Part shown: in pieces, positions 26,206 through 37,500 of the stretch
Layout: every line of letters begins with the position of its first letter
Position numbering within the stretch: the stretch's first letter is position 1
Assembly (NCBI GenBank): GCA_016707525.1
Contig: JADJHP010000012.1
Location: 62,001 to 126,000 of the forward strand
DNA length: 64,000 nucleotides
Direction of reading: 5' to 3'
From: Ignavibacteriota bacterium
GTDB taxonomy: Bacteria > Bacteroidota > Ignavibacteria > UBA10030 > UBA6906
Translations under genes and position numbers: made by a program
Notes under the pieces: generated by a model
Seen by the model: only the letters and a program-made list of their open reading frames with translations
Told to the model about the DNA's origin: nothing
Databases searched by the model: none

Positions 26206-28455
26206 TCAGAAGTCCAGTGACACCTGCGCCGTCGGGAAGAACGGGATCATGTAGTCCGTCTTCCCCGTGGCGCGGTCGTAGTACAGGATATTCTTGTGAT
26301 CGGAGAGGTTGATAAGGCTGACCCCTGCCGTGCCGCGGATCCCCTCGAAGGTGATCCTGTACGTGATGCCCGCATCCCAGCGGTAGTATGCAGGCAGCCG
26401 GGCTGCATTCTTCGCGCCGAGCGTCCTGGATGGGGTGCCGATGCCGAAAGGGAAGGGGTTGGTTGCGATGTCGGTCAGGCTCAGCCGGTCGTACGACCCG
26501 GCGTTCTGCGTGAACGGATAGCCGGTACCAAAATCCCACCGGAAGGTGAGATCGAATCCGTCGAAAAGATGGAATGTGGAAACCGCCTTGATCGTATGCC
26601 GGCGGTCGTAGCGCGGCGCATAGGACGTCGTTCCTGCGTTCACCGTGACCTCGGACATGGCGTACGAGGTATAGATGTCCACGATCGGAGATGCGAAGCG
26701 GATCAATGCCTCGATGCCCCGGGCGTCGCCATCGCCGTTGAGATAGTCCGGATCGGCGGGGTAGACCTTCGACGGATTGTACAGCGTCAGAGAACTGTAG
26801 TCCTTGATGTAGCCCTGGAGGCTGACGGCGAGTCCGGGGATGACGTTCCCTTCGATGCCGGTGACGTAGTGGCGGGCCAGCTCGGGCCGCAGGTTGTCGG
26901 GGAGAAATATCCATGCATCGAAGAGCGTGATCAGATCATCCTCATTGCTGATCGTGATCATGTCCTGCGTGAACGTGCCGTACGATGCCTTGACGGACCA
27001 GGTCCTGCCCAGATCGTAGGAGAGCGTCAGGCGCGGCTGGATCCCCTGATACGGCGCATACCCTTCGAAGAGGAGCATGGCATCGGCGTGGATCCCGAGA
27101 TCGAAACCCAGATCTCCCCATGATCCCACGTAGCGGGTCCATGCCGACCAGTTGACGCGGCTGTCCTTGTACTCCTTCGGGAAGACACCGTAGCCAAAGA
27201 TCGAATCCTGGATCGTCGGGAACGCGATCTCAAAGCCCTCGAAGAACGTGTTCTGGTTCTCGGTGAAGCTGGTCAGTTCCACGCGGACACCGAACTCGTC
27301 GAGGCGCGACATTGCCGGCCGGACCGTTGAGCCGGGTTTGGGCGAACGCCGGTTCAGTGCGTAGGAGTAGTTCACGGTCGCATCGAAATAGAGACGGTCA
27401 TCCGCAACCCCGGAAAGCACGAGCGAAGCGGCGGCATTCCGCCAGGAATGATCGGGCTGGTCCACCGGCACCGGCGTCACATCATCGCTGCTGATGAATC
27501 CGCGGAAGCCGAGCCGTCCGGTGCTCGTTCCCATCGTCCCTTTGACGAAGAGATCGTAGAACGAGAGCGGGGCTGCGTTGGGGATCAGGCGGTTGACGGT
27601 CTTGCTGAACAGGGATGTTCGTCCGCTTACGAGCCAGGAGTTGTCGTCCGCAAAGGGGCCATCGAGTTCGAGTTTGCCGGAGAGGAAATTGACGGTAGCG
27701 TTGCCGGAGATCTTCGACAGGTTCCCTTCCTTGGTCGTGACGTTCACGACCGATGACAGGCGTCCGCCGTAGCCGGCAGGGAATGCGCCGGTGTAGACCT
27801 CGGCCGAACGGACAAGGTCAGGGTCCAGCACACTGAACAACCCGAACGCATGGAACGGGTTGTGGATCTTCATTCCATCGAGGAGGATCTGGTTCTGGTC
27901 GCTTGCACCGCCGCGCACGAAGAACTTCGCGCTCACATCCGAGGTGGAGGTGATGCCGGGAAGCAGTTGCAGGGAGCGGAGCAGGTCGCTCTGTGCGATC
28001 GCGGGAAGCGCGCGGATCTCCTGCGGGGTCATCACATGGACGCTGGCACTGCGTTCGGTGAGGGTCGAGATGCCGGCGGATTGGATCACGACCTCGCCCG
28101 TCTGTACCGGTTGGGGTGTGAGGCGGACACTGAGGGTGATCTGTTCTTTGCGGCTGACGACAAAGAGGATCGCGCGGGGTTCATACCCCACGGCGCTGAT
28201 GATCAGTTGATGCGTCCCGGCCGGGACGTTCGTGATGGTATAGAAGCCGCTGGTATTCGTGGTTGCGCCGCGTTTCGTGCCCTTGAGGATCACGTTCACG
28301 CCGATGAGGCGTTCGCCGTTGGAGCTGTCGGAGACGATGCCGCGGACGTCGGCGGTGATGCCGGGGTCGGGATGGCTTGCCTGAGAGAAGGCGACTGGCC
28401 CGGAGAGGATGGCGACCACGAAGAGGAAGCCCCCGATGATGAGGAGATACTTCAC
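26206..28455 (-). CDS. TonB-dependent receptor with carboxypeptidase-regulatory-like N-terminal domain
   Basis: 749 residues, GTG start. After a signal peptide (about 1-26) comes a CarboxypepD_reg-like domain (DVRGIVSDSSNGERLIGVNVILKGT ... GFYTITNVPAGTHQLIISAVGYE), then a plug (QSAGISTLTERSASVHVMTPQEIRALPA ... FFVRGGASDQNQILLDGMKIHNPFH) and a 22-strand-type barrel ending in AQVSLDF. This is the SusC-like layout without a SusD partner; a DUF4249 lipoprotein follows instead. Outer-membrane import, ligand unknown. The N-terminal fold distinguishes it from the MntR-linked receptor at 56919. Confidence 0.88.
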   Translation of the reverse strand: MKYLLIIGGFLFVVAILSGPVAFSQASHPDPGITADVRGIVSDSSNGERLIGVNVILKGTKRGATTNTSGFYTITNVPAGTHQLIISAVGYEPRAILFVVSRKEQITLSVRLTPQPVQTGEVVIQSAGISTLTERSASVHVMTPQEIRALPAIAQSDLLRSLQLLPGITSTSDVSAKFFVRGGASDQNQILLDGMKIHNPFHAFGLFSVLDPDLVRSAEVYTGAFPAGYGGRLSSVVNVTTKEGNLSKISGNATVNFLSGKLELDGPFADDNSWLVSGRTSLFSKTVNRLIPNAAPLSFYDLFVKGTMGTSTGRLGFRGFISSDDVTPVPVDQPDHSWRNAAASLVLSGVADDRLYFDATVNYSYALNRRSPKPGSTVRPAMSRLDEFGVRVELTSFTENQNTFFEGFEIAFPTIQDSIFGYGVFPKEYKDSRVNWSAWTRYVGSWGDLGFDLGIHADAMLLFEGYAPYQGIQPRLTLSYDLGRTWSVKASYGTFTQDMITISNEDDLITLFDAWIFLPDNLRPELARHYVTGIEGNVIPGLAVSLQGYIKDYSSLTLYNPSKVYPADPDYLNGDGDARGIEALIRFASPIVDIYTSYAMSEVTVNAGTTSYAPRYDRRHTIKAVSTFHLFDGFDLTFRWDFGTGYPFTQNAGSYDRLSLTDIATNPFPFGIGTPSRTLGAKNAARLPAYYRWDAGITYRITFEGIRGTAGVSLINLSDHKNILYYDRATGKTDYMIPFFPTAQVSLDF

Positions 28456-28616
28456 CGGGTCTGGTTCAGCCTGCTGGAATATGGGATGAATGCCACGGTA
28501 CGGTGCCGGGAGGTGTGCGTAAGAAACCTGTTGAGAAGCCGGTCCACTACGGACGTTCTCTCACTCAAAAGAAAAGAAAAAACAGACCAATCGCAAGCAG
28601 GTGCGGTGCCGGGTGT

Positions 28617-30545
28617 TCACCTGATCAACAACATCTTCTTCGTTGCCGTGAGAGATCCTGCTCCGTCTCTGGAGTCGCGCCCGAGGACGGAGTCCGAAGG
28701 GCCCGGAGGCGATAGAAGTATGCCCCGCTGGGGAGTCCGGACGCATTGAATTCAGCCTCGTACGTGCCTGGCCCCAGGCTTCGATCCACGAGCACCGCCA
28801 CTTCGCGGCCCAGAAGGTCGTAGACCGAAAGCTGACATTGAGAATGCGGAGACCTGAAATCTGATATCTGAATTCGGGTTAAAGGGATTGGGGAAGTTCT
28901 GAAAGAGATCGATCGTCGCCGGATGATCCGGATCGGCTCCGATGGCTCTGGTACCGAGTTCTACACGGCACCCCTCGAGTCTGTACGAGTTGTGTGACGA
29001 ATTCCCGTCCCGGTCCGGAACGAGGATGGAGACACTATCTTGCAAGGTCCACATATTCTCTGCCGGTTGCCAGGTGCCATCGCTCCATGCATCGTGGGCG
29101 AGCACGGTCGGCACGCTCCCCGGCCCGAACTCAGCAAGCCAGCGGTATCCATAGGTCGTCCGTCCGAGAGAGTCACACGATTCATACTGGGAAAGCGTTG
29201 GGTCCCCTTCCGCGTCGAATGCCCATGTGGTCCTGTCGGTGACCTGCAATTGCCCATCCCACCAGCGGTCGATGGTCTCCCCGGTCATCCGTCGCTCGGT
29301 GTCGTACGTATACGACCGGCGCTCTGTCATCGACCAGGTGTCGTTTACCCATTGCTGGATCGTTCTTGCGGTCCGGTCGCCACGGGAATCGTACTCGATC
29401 GTCCATCGGTACCGGGGTTCCCATGAATTCTCCGGCCAGGATTCTCCCATACCCCCGGTTTCCCTGCCGTCGGCATACTCGTACGTGTAGCGGGTTCTTG
29501 AATAGATCTTTCCCCCCACACCATAGTCGAATATCCAGAGTACGATGTTGTTCTGCGCATCGTAGGTGGATGTCTCCCTGCTTTGAATCTGCCACTCTCC
29601 ATTCAACCAATCATCGCGGGACAGGGTGAGTGCGTTTCCCCGGGCATCGTATGTGTGGCCTGTTCTGTCTGTGGGGATCCAGTATCCGCTCTCTCGCCGT
29701 TCCCGTACCTCTAGAGCGGACGGCCATGGTCATCCCGCGTGGTGGTTGTCCGGTGCGATGGCGACCATCCGTTGTCCCATCTCTCATAGAAGTTGAGGAG
29801 TTCATTTCCCGCAGCATCCCTCACGTACGTCGAGCGGCCGCCGCCGGTCGTCCTGCCGGTGGACACGTTCTCATACTGAGAGAGGAGGATCTTGCCCCTC
29901 TGGTCATAGAGGCAGGTGATCCGGTAAGAGGGTTTCAGCGTGTTCGTCAGCGTATCCCTCATCTCCTCCAGTTCAGAAATGAGGTTCCCCATCGCATCGG
30001 TGACGTAGGTGTAGCGCCTGCTCAGGGTCAGAGTGCCCTTGATCAGGTACTCTGTCGCCGATCCGGTCATGCGGTTGCGCTCATCATAGGTGTAGCTCTC
30101 GCGCGATCGGTCGGTCCACACCCGCCGTCAGCTTCTGGACCAGGTCGGAAAGCATCGCGGCGTTGGCATTAAATGAGTAGAGATGGCGCGTCGTGTCTGC
30201 GATCCCGAAGACGACGGCGGTATCGATCACGAATGGGGTTGCGGAGACGGCTGTGATCTTCTGGACGCATGTTGGACGGTTCGGGGATCCGGTCGATCTC
30301 CGGAGCACATCCGGGATGAACAGTCTGGCACCAGAGGAGTCCGATGGTGGGGTTGACGGTCCTACGATCCCAAACACCCGGTGGCCGCGGACATCCGCGG
30401 GCAGCGGGATTGGGAGTGCCATCCTGCCGACGGGGGGGCGGTCCTTGGTTTCTGGAGGAGTGGAGTCCGTGCTGGTGTTCTGGCTGAAGCAAGGGTGCCA
30501 GAATAAGCAGATGAGCGGCAGACAACGCAAGGAGAATGGTGTCAC
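28617..30545 (-). pseudogene. T9SS-sorted YD-repeat-like secreted protein, broken by several frameshifts
   Basis: Four pieces in different frames make one gene. From a GTG at 30545 comes a signal peptide (PFSLRCLPLICLFWHPCFS) and about 140 residues. The frame then shifts near 30118 to Tyr-Asp-repeat sequence (SYTYDERNRMTG, RYTYVTDAMGNL, STYVRDAAGNEL), shifts again near 29712 to more repeats (HTYDARGNALTLS, YTYEYADGRETG), and reaches FPNPFNPNSDIRFQ. The sorting domain continues in another frame (YDLLGREVAVLVDRSLGPG, YFYRL), and a last shift near 28715 gives TKKMLLIR and a stop at 28617. Resembles RHS/YD-repeat surface proteins. At least four indels make true decay possible, but sequencing error cannot be excluded. 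Confidence 0.65.
28656..28704 (-). repeat. Copy C of the palindromic insert (degenerate)
   Basis: On the minus strand this copies the 51-bp insert found at 34299 and 37938, with the same CTTCGGACTCCGTC and GACTCCAGAGACGGAG blocks, but about four bases shorter at its 5' end. That change alters the reading frame of the gene it lies in. Confidence 0.6.
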
Positions 30546-30875
30546 GGTGTATCCCCCGGTGCCATAGGTGCAGCGATGTCGAAAATGTCTTCAACGCAGT
30601 TTGGATCCAGACATCCCTTGAATGTATCCTCCGTTTGCGCCAAAGTCAAATGGAACGCGAGTTCCGTGCACGCACCACCTGTGCATGTTCACACGGGTGC
30701 ACGCAACGGGCCGTTTGGATTGACACTTGTTGAAGGCTTGCGTACATTTAATAGAGGGAAGCGTTCGCGCGATCCTCGTCGAAGTATATCCAGCCCCGCG
30801 GGGCGAAGTCCATCATCGTCATCTGCGTGAGCATTCCGCTCCTCGTACCGGCCACTGTGCAAAGGGGGTAGAGCG
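30546..30875. other. Divergent intergenic region, about 330 bp
   Basis: It separates the divergently read YD-repeat gene and the first large T9SS paralogue. A good plus-strand promoter is at 30720-30748. Just upstream (30665-30705) are interlocking GTGCAC/GTGCAT-type repeats that could bind a regulator. No gene was found. Confidence 0.5.
30720..30748 (+). promoter_or_regulatory. Predicted sigma70 promoter of the first T9SS paralogue
   Basis: TTGACA (30720-30725), 17-bp spacer, TACATT (30743-30748); a perfect -35 and good -10, about 130 bp before the start at 30876. Confidence 0.55.
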
Positions 30876-33800
30876 ATGCAACAATCCTGCGCCTTTCGTC
30901 CCATCCTCCTCGCATCTCTTTTTCTGATATGTGCCACCGCACCGGGCGGACGTCCGGAAGATCCCAAGGGCCAACCGACACCCGCTTCAACGACCACCAA
31001 CGATCAGTTCCGGCCGATCCTGATCAACAACATCTTCAATTACTATTCGAACAATGGAAGCGGGTCGTACAATCCGTTGAGCACGACCCAGGGAGGATTT
31101 GAATTCCCCAAAGGAGACCGGCTCACGACGGTCTTCCAGGACGGACTCGTGTGGGGGGTCAGACAACGGGACACGATCAAGGTCGGCGGTTCGGTCTACC
31201 GGCACGGCATTCAGGCCGGGCGGATCCTCGTGCATGGCACATCAACAACCGATCCTGTTGCTGATGATGCCTCTCTCACCACCAACCGGGTGTACCGTGT
31301 GCGGCGGGACATAAGGCCTATTGGTGGTGTGTCAGATCCTGGTGATGCTCGAGCAGCGGGGGAGCTCGCGATCCTGGAGAACGAAGAAGTGCCGCTCATC
31401 GGGAGATATGAGACGGTGACGGCCTCGCAGCTCCTCCAGCAATACTGGGACGACTGGAACGGATGGCCTGCATCGGTCGGCGCACCATACGCTGATGTCG
31501 ATCACAATGGATCGTATGATCCCATGATCGACATCCCCGGCCCGCCGATGGCCGATGCCGCACTCTGGTACGTGGCGAATGACATGAGCAGTGTGCGGAC
31601 ACAGTACCTCAGCGGAACGAGCCCGATCGGGCTGGAGATGCAGCGCTCCGTCTGGGCCTACCGCCGCGGCGGCGCGGTCGGCGATGCCATCTTTCAATCC
31701 TCGCGCGTGATCAACAAGAGCGGTGTTGCGCTGGATTCGGTGTTCCTCGTTCAGTGGGCCGACCCCGATCTCGGCGATGCGGGCGATGACCTGGTGGGGG
31801 TTGATACGACACGCGGGCTCGGGTATGTCTACAACGGCCATGCAAGTGATCTCTACTACGGCACAACGCCTCCGGCCGTGGGGTTCCTGCTGGTGCAGGG
31901 GCCGCTTGCCGCGGCAACGGCGGCAGACACGGCAATGTTCGGCTTCGGACGGCGCCCCGGGTACCGGAACCTCCCCATGAGCACGTTCACGTTCTTCACG
32001 GGCGCAATGGCCGCGTATGCGGATCCTGCGCAAGGGGTGGGAGGGGCATGGCAGTGGTTCAACCTCATGAAGGGACTCAGCAGTGTGAGCGGTGCTCCGT
32101 TCATCGATCCCACCATAGCGGACACGACCCGCTTTGTCTTCGCCGGCGATCCGGTGACGGGAGCGGGTTGGCTCGATGGCACGCTCGTCGGTCCCGCTGA
32201 CCGCCGGTTGTGCATGGTCACCGGCCCGTTCACCATGGCGGCCGGCGACACGCAGGAGATCGCCGTCGCGAACCTGGCCGCGAGAGGGTGGGACCGCCTT
32301 ACGAGTGTATCGCTCCTCCGGAGCAGGGCGGATATGATCCGCCAATTGTACAACAGTCTCAGTTCTGAATTGACACTACCCGTCCTGATGCATGCGGTCG
32401 TGAGGAAAGGAGACACGTGCGAAGTATCGTTCCGCGCCGATGCGCACGGGACGCCGGTCGCAGGTGTGCAGGTCCAGCTGAAGGAGTATGATGGCGCCGT
32501 GGTATGGGCCCTTGACCTTGTCGACGTTGGTGGCACCTTTGACGGCGCGGCGGGCGACAGCGTCTTCGGCGGGTCGGTGCAGATTCCCCCAATTGCACGC
32601 GCGCTGTATGCGGATGCGGTCGTCACGTATCACAGCGGTGCCGTGCTTACGTCGACGCACTTCGTCGACAATATCACCACGGCGGATCTGGCGGTGGCTT
32701 CCTACGACGTCGTTGCCACCAGTTTCGATAACGATAACATCCCGAACCCCGGGGAGAGCGTGCGATTCACAGTGTCACTCACGAACGCTTCTTCGATCAT
32801 CCTGTCGGATCTGGCCTTGATGATGTCGCCGGATCAGGCCGGCCAAAAACTTCGCGTGGCCAGTCTCGGAGGACACTCGACGCACACCTGGACCTACAAT
32901 GCGAGTGATCCCACAACGTACCTGGCCTTTGATGTCCCCCCGGGGTATGCCGACTCGACGTTCGCCAGAGTGCTGAGCGTTGTCGACAGCAGCGGCAACC
33001 TCTGGCGCAACACGTTGACGTTCATGGTCAGGCCGATGAAATCCACGGTATACAGGACCCCGTTGAACCGCATCGCGGGGACGGCACCGGGCAGCTTCGA
33101 GATCGCGATCGTTGACTCCTCGAAGGTGAAGGATCACCTGTATGTGATCCGGGGGGGGAGCGCACGCGGACTGACGGGTGGATTCTCCGTGAAAGACTCG
33201 ACGACCGGCACCGAGCTTCTCGAGAACCATGAGCTGCCGGATGCACTCGGATTCACGAGTCCGGTGATCGACGGCTTCAAGGTGCTGATCGGCACGGTCG
33301 ACACCCTGCCCGGCATGCGCTCCTGGGAGATCCCCTCCGGGATCCGCAGGTTCTCATCCGTGGGCGGGTATGCAAACATCGGACTCGAGGGATTCTCGAG
33401 CGCGGGCTATCCGGAAGCATACGACCGGGCTCTGGGAACGGTCGGGATGGCCGGACATCTGACGTTCGGCGGGATCGGGAGCACCCTCGGCGCCTCCGAA
33501 TACCATACTGTGCTGTTGAAGCTAGCCGCCGTTTCAGCCATCGATCGTTGGGATCCCACAACCACGCCGACGGATGAGAACTTCTCCCGGGCGTACCGGT
33601 ATCTCGGCAGTGCCAGTTCAGCAGCTGCCGATCCCTCATTCGCTCCGTGGATCGTGAACACGGCCACAGGCTACCCCTATCAGGGATATGATCACTCGGT
33701 TCCGTTCTCGGCGTGGGATATGGAGAGTGATCCGCCCGTGCGCCTTGCGGTGGGCGTGCTGGAGAACAATGTGGCGGGGGGACTCGTGGACGGGCGGTAC

Positions 33801-34388
33801 TGGCCAGGGCTGATGGCGGTAGATAACAGCATCGTGCGCGAGCTCGGGTTCATCTTCAAGTCGCCGTACACGGAGACGCCCGACCCGGCGCTCGCCGTGA
33901 ACATGAGCAATAATTCTTCCACGCCGCTCATGTGGGTCATGTCGTTCAACCGTCGGGTCGACGCGAACTGGGTTGCGGGCGATCAATTCAAGATCATTGC
34001 GTATCACATGCCCACGGCATCGGACGCGTGGACGTTCAACCCGAAGGTCGTGACGGATGTGGCGGAAGTGGCAGCCCCGTCATCGTTCGCGCTCCTGCAG
34101 AATTATCCCAATCCGTTCAACCCGAGTTCAGATATCCGATATCAGATATCTGAATTCAGCATTGTCAGGCTCGCCGTCTATGATATTCTCGGCAGGGAAG
34201 TGGCTGTGCTGGTGAATGAAAAGAAGGCTCCCGGGGCATACCAGGTGCGGTTCGATGCATCGTCCCTGTCGAGCGGAGTCTACTTCTATCGTCTCCAGGT
34301 CCGCCCTTCGGACTCCGTCCCCGGGCGCGACTCCAGAGACGGAGCCGGGAGATTTGTCGAGACGAAGAAGATGTTGTTGTTGCGGTGA
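30876..34388 (+). CDS. Large T9SS-sorted secreted protein (paralogue A)
   Basis: 1170 residues, signal peptide about 1-24 and a polar Pro/Asp/Gly-rich stretch. A long globular region has an EF-hand-like loop (DVDHNGSYDPMIDIPG) and the segment WYVANDMSSVRTQ ... GLEMQRSVWAYRRGG. A Fn3-like domain follows near residue 500 and the end is a T9SS type A domain (NYPNPFNPSSDIRYQ ... VYDILGREVAVLVNE ... ETKKMLLLR). I recognise the general type, common in Ignavibacteria, but not a function. It is followed by paralogue B, apparently a tandem duplication. A 17-residue insert encoded at 34299-34349 interrupts the sorting domain. Confidence 0.8.
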   Translation: MQQSCAFRPILLASLFLICATAPGGRPEDPKGQPTPASTTTNDQFRPILINNIFNYYSNNGSGSYNPLSTTQGGFEFPKGDRLTTVFQDGLVWGVRQRDTIKVGGSVYRHGIQAGRILVHGTSTTDPVADDASLTTNRVYRVRRDIRPIGGVSDPGDARAAGELAILENEEVPLIGRYETVTASQLLQQYWDDWNGWPASVGAPYADVDHNGSYDPMIDIPGPPMADAALWYVANDMSSVRTQYLSGTSPIGLEMQRSVWAYRRGGAVGDAIFQSSRVINKSGVALDSVFLVQWADPDLGDAGDDLVGVDTTRGLGYVYNGHASDLYYGTTPPAVGFLLVQGPLAAATAADTAMFGFGRRPGYRNLPMSTFTFFTGAMAAYADPAQGVGGAWQWFNLMKGLSSVSGAPFIDPTIADTTRFVFAGDPVTGAGWLDGTLVGPADRRLCMVTGPFTMAAGDTQEIAVANLAARGWDRLTSVSLLRSRADMIRQLYNSLSSELTLPVLMHAVVRKGDTCEVSFRADAHGTPVAGVQVQLKEYDGAVVWALDLVDVGGTFDGAAGDSVFGGSVQIPPIARALYADAVVTYHSGAVLTSTHFVDNITTADLAVASYDVVATSFDNDNIPNPGESVRFTVSLTNASSIILSDLALMMSPDQAGQKLRVASLGGHSTHTWTYNASDPTTYLAFDVPPGYADSTFARVLSVVDSSGNLWRNTLTFMVRPMKSTVYRTPLNRIAGTAPGSFEIAIVDSSKVKDHLYVIRGGSARGLTGGFSVKDSTTGTELLENHELPDALGFTSPVIDGFKVLIGTVDTLPGMRSWEIPSGIRRFSSVGGYANIGLEGFSSAGYPEAYDRALGTVGMAGHLTFGGIGSTLGASEYHTVLLKLAAVSAIDRWDPTTTPTDENFSRAYRYLGSASSAAADPSFAPWIVNTATGYPYQGYDHSVPFSAWDMESDPPVRLAVGVLENNVAGGLVDGRYWPGLMAVDNSIVRELGFIFKSPYTETPDPALAVNMSNNSSTPLMWVMSFNRRVDANWVAGDQFKIIAYHMPTASDAWTFNPKVVTDVAEVAAPSSFALLQNYPNPFNPSSDIRYQISEFSIVRLAVYDILGREVAVLVNEKKAPGAYQVRFDASSLSSGVYFYRLQVRPSDSVPGRDSRDGAGRFVETKKMLLLR
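34127..34154. repeat. Inverted repeat inside the sorting domain, copy A
   Basis: TTCAGATATC and GATATCTGAA form a perfect 10-bp inverted repeat with an 8-nt loop (34127-34136 and 34145-34154). It encodes the SDIRYQISEF segment of the sorting domain. Confidence 0.6.
34299..34349 (+). repeat. Copy A of a 51-bp palindromic in-frame insert
   Basis: The 51 bp encode VRPSDSVPGRDSRDGAG between YFYRLQ and the terminal KKMLLLR of the sorting domain. It has a GTCCG/CGGAC hairpin at its start and an overlapping CTCCGTC/GACGGAG stem. In the other T9SS proteins here this segment is only a short loop, so the 17 residues look like an insertion. A near-identical copy is at 37938. Confidence 0.65.
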
Positions 34389-34501
34389 ACCGTTACTGAG
34401 TGCATGAACCGTGTGCACGGTGGCGTGATTGCGGCTGCTGATCGATCAGATCGTCAGTCGTACGCTGTGCGTGCGGTTCCTGGAAACAGGGGGATAGATC
34501 A

Positions 34502-37500
34502 ATGAAAACGTCCTACATCTTCAGACTCTTCGCTATCGCGGTCGCGCTTCTGGTATGGATCCCTGTATTCGGCGGGCGCACGGGGGATCCCAAAGACCAG
34601 CCTGCGCCGGCCTCGACGCTCACCAACGACGTCTGCCGGCCGATCCTCATCAATAACATCTTCAACTACTCTTCGAACAACGGAGGCGGATCGTTCAATC
34701 CCTATTCATCCAGCAACCAGGGTTTTGAATTCCCCAAGGGGGTGACAGGGCTCACCACCATATTCCAGGATGGTCTCGTCTGGGGCGTCAAACAACGGGA
34801 CACGGTCAAGGTCGGCGGCTCTGTGTACCGGCACGGTCTCCAGGCCGGGCCCATCATCGTGAGTGGTACATCCGCATCGATCCCTGTCGCCGCCGACGCA
34901 ACGAATCCCGCCTACAGGGTCTATCGCGTGCGTCGGGACATTCCACCGCTGCCGGGTGTGAGCGACCCGAATAGTCCGGCGGCGGCGGGGGAGCGTGAGA
35001 TCCTCCTGAACGAGGAAACTTCCCTCATCGGCAGATATGAGGCGGTGAATGCGGTCCAGCTCCTGCAGCAATACTGGGACGACTGGAACGAATGGCCGGC
35101 TTCCCTCGGTGCTCCGTACACCGATGTTGATCGCAATGGTGCGTACGACCCGGCGATCGACGTGCCCGGCCCGCCGTTGGCGGATCAGGCACTCTGGTAC
35201 GTGGCGAACGATCTGAGCTGGGTGCGAAGCATGAACCTCGCGGGATCCACTCCGATCGGACTGGAGATGCAGAGGTCGGTGTGGGCACATCGCCGCGCAG
35301 GTGCGCTCGGTGATGCCATCTTCCAATCCTCCCGCGTGATCAACAAGAGCGGCGTTCCACTGGATTCGGTGTACCTTGTGCAATGGGCAGATCCCGACGT
35401 GGGGGATGCGGGCGACGATCTTGTGGGGTGCGATACCCTCCTTGGCCTCGGGTTTGCGTACAACGGCGAGACGGTTGATCTGCAGTACGGCTCAACGCCT
35501 CCGGCGGTAGGGTTCTTGTTGCTCCAGGGTCCGGTCGTGCCAGGGGCCCCGACGGATACCGCGCTGTATGGGTTTTCTCGCCGTCCCGGCTATCGCAACC
35601 TCCCTCTGAGCGCATTCAACTTCTTTTCGTCAGGGTATAGCGGCTATTATGATCCGGACCAGGGTCCCGGCTCGAGAGGATGCTGGAATTGGCAGAATCT
35701 CATGAAGGGGCTGGTCGGCGCCAGCGGGAGGCCGTACGTCGATCCTGCCACGCAAGATACCACGCGATTTGTCTTCAGCGGTGATCCTGTTGCCGGTACG
35801 GGATGGGTAGACGGTAGCCTACTCCTGCCGAATGACCGTCGCCTGTGCGTGGTGACCGGCCCATTCACGATGGCGCCCGGCGACACCCAGGAGATCGCCG
35901 GTGTGTGGTATGCCGCCCGTGGAGCGGACCGGCTTGCGAGCGTTGCCGCCCTGAAGAGGGGTGGCGCAACACTGCGCGCGATGTATACGAGCATATGTAA
36001 CGGATCGATCCCTCCGCACATGACCCATGTGCTGATGAGGAACGCCGATCAGGCCATGCTATCATTTCGTGCTGATGCGCGGGGAGCTGCGGTGGCAGGC
36101 ATCCAGGTCCAACTGAAGCGATACGACGGCACCGTGATCTCAACCGTTCCCCTCGCCGATGACGGATCGCACCAGGATGAGAGTGCCGCCGACGGCATCT
36201 TCGGAGGGGCAGTACAGATGGCGCCTCTAGCACAGGGGCTGTACGCGGATGCAGTGATCACCTATGCCAACGGCGCGATCGTCCCCTGGGCCCATATCGT
36301 GGACAACATCACCACGGCGGATGTTGCCGTCAGTTCCGTCGTGGTCGTGTCCGACAATATCAACAGCGATGGCGTGCCGAACCCCGGAGAACATGTGCGG
36401 TATGTCGTCGGCGTACGGAATGCATCATCCATTGCACTCGGGCCCCTGGTGATCTCCGTCGCACCCGAAGAGTCCGGGCATACCCTCCAGATCGGGACGC
36501 TGGAGGGGAAGAGTACGTACCTGCGTCCCTTACGATGCAAATGACCCGTCGTCATACGTGTCCTTCTATGTTCCATCGTGGACCACCGATTCTACGCTTG
36601 CCGTCGCGTTGGTCCTTGCCGATGCGAGCGACAATGTGTGGCGGGACACCCTCGTCTTCCCGGTGAGCCCTCTGAAGAGCATCGTGTACACGAGTCCGGT
36701 GCAGCATGTTGCCGGGTCTGCGACCGGAGCCTTCGAGATCTCGGTTGTCGACACGTCGGCTCTCAAGAGCCATCTGTATGTCATCCGTGGGGTCGTGGAT
36801 GCGCAGGGTGGGACCACGGGATACTCGGTCAAAGATTCGACCACCGGCATGGTCCTGCTCGAGAACAGCCCTCTCCCCGACGACCTCGGCCATACGAGTC
36901 CGGTGATCGATGGTTTCAAAGTGTTGATCGGGACGATCGATACACATCCCGGCATGCGGTCCTGGAAACGCACTTCGGGATACCGGCGATTTTCCCCGGT
37001 CGGAGGGTTTGCGGGGATCGGATTGGAGGGCTTCTCCGTACTGTTCAACCCTGAGGCGTATGACAGGTCCCGGGGCACCATGGGGATGGCCGGCAACCTG
37101 ACGATCGATGGATTTAAAACGTCGCTCGGCGTGGCAGAGTATCACACCGTGCTGCTGAAGCTCGCTGCCGTGTCGCCCTTCGGACTCTGGGACCCCGGGG
37201 CGGTTCCTGCTGACGAGAACGTCTCCCGCGCGTACCGGTACCTCGCGTCGGCCGATGCTGCACCGGCAGAGGCCTCGTTCCAGCCATGGATCGTGCACCC
37301 TGGCTCCGGTTACCCGTATCAGGGGTACGACTATTCCGTGCCGTTCTCTGCGTGGGACATGGAGACCGATCCGCCGACGCGCCTGGCGGTCGGATGTCTC
37401 GAGAACAACGTTGCAGGTGGGCTCGTGGATGGACGGTACTGGCCTGGCACCACGCCGGGCAACAACGCCGTTGCCCGTGAGTTCGCTTTCATATTCAAGA

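Noticed and set aside
30169..30594. Alternative N-terminus (MKTFSTSLHLWHRG...) for the YD-repeat protein in another frame
   Set aside because: The hydrophobic stretch is tempting, but it soon becomes Pro/Arg-rich while the GTG frame at 30545 gives a signal peptide followed by sensible sequence. An indel near the start cannot be excluded.
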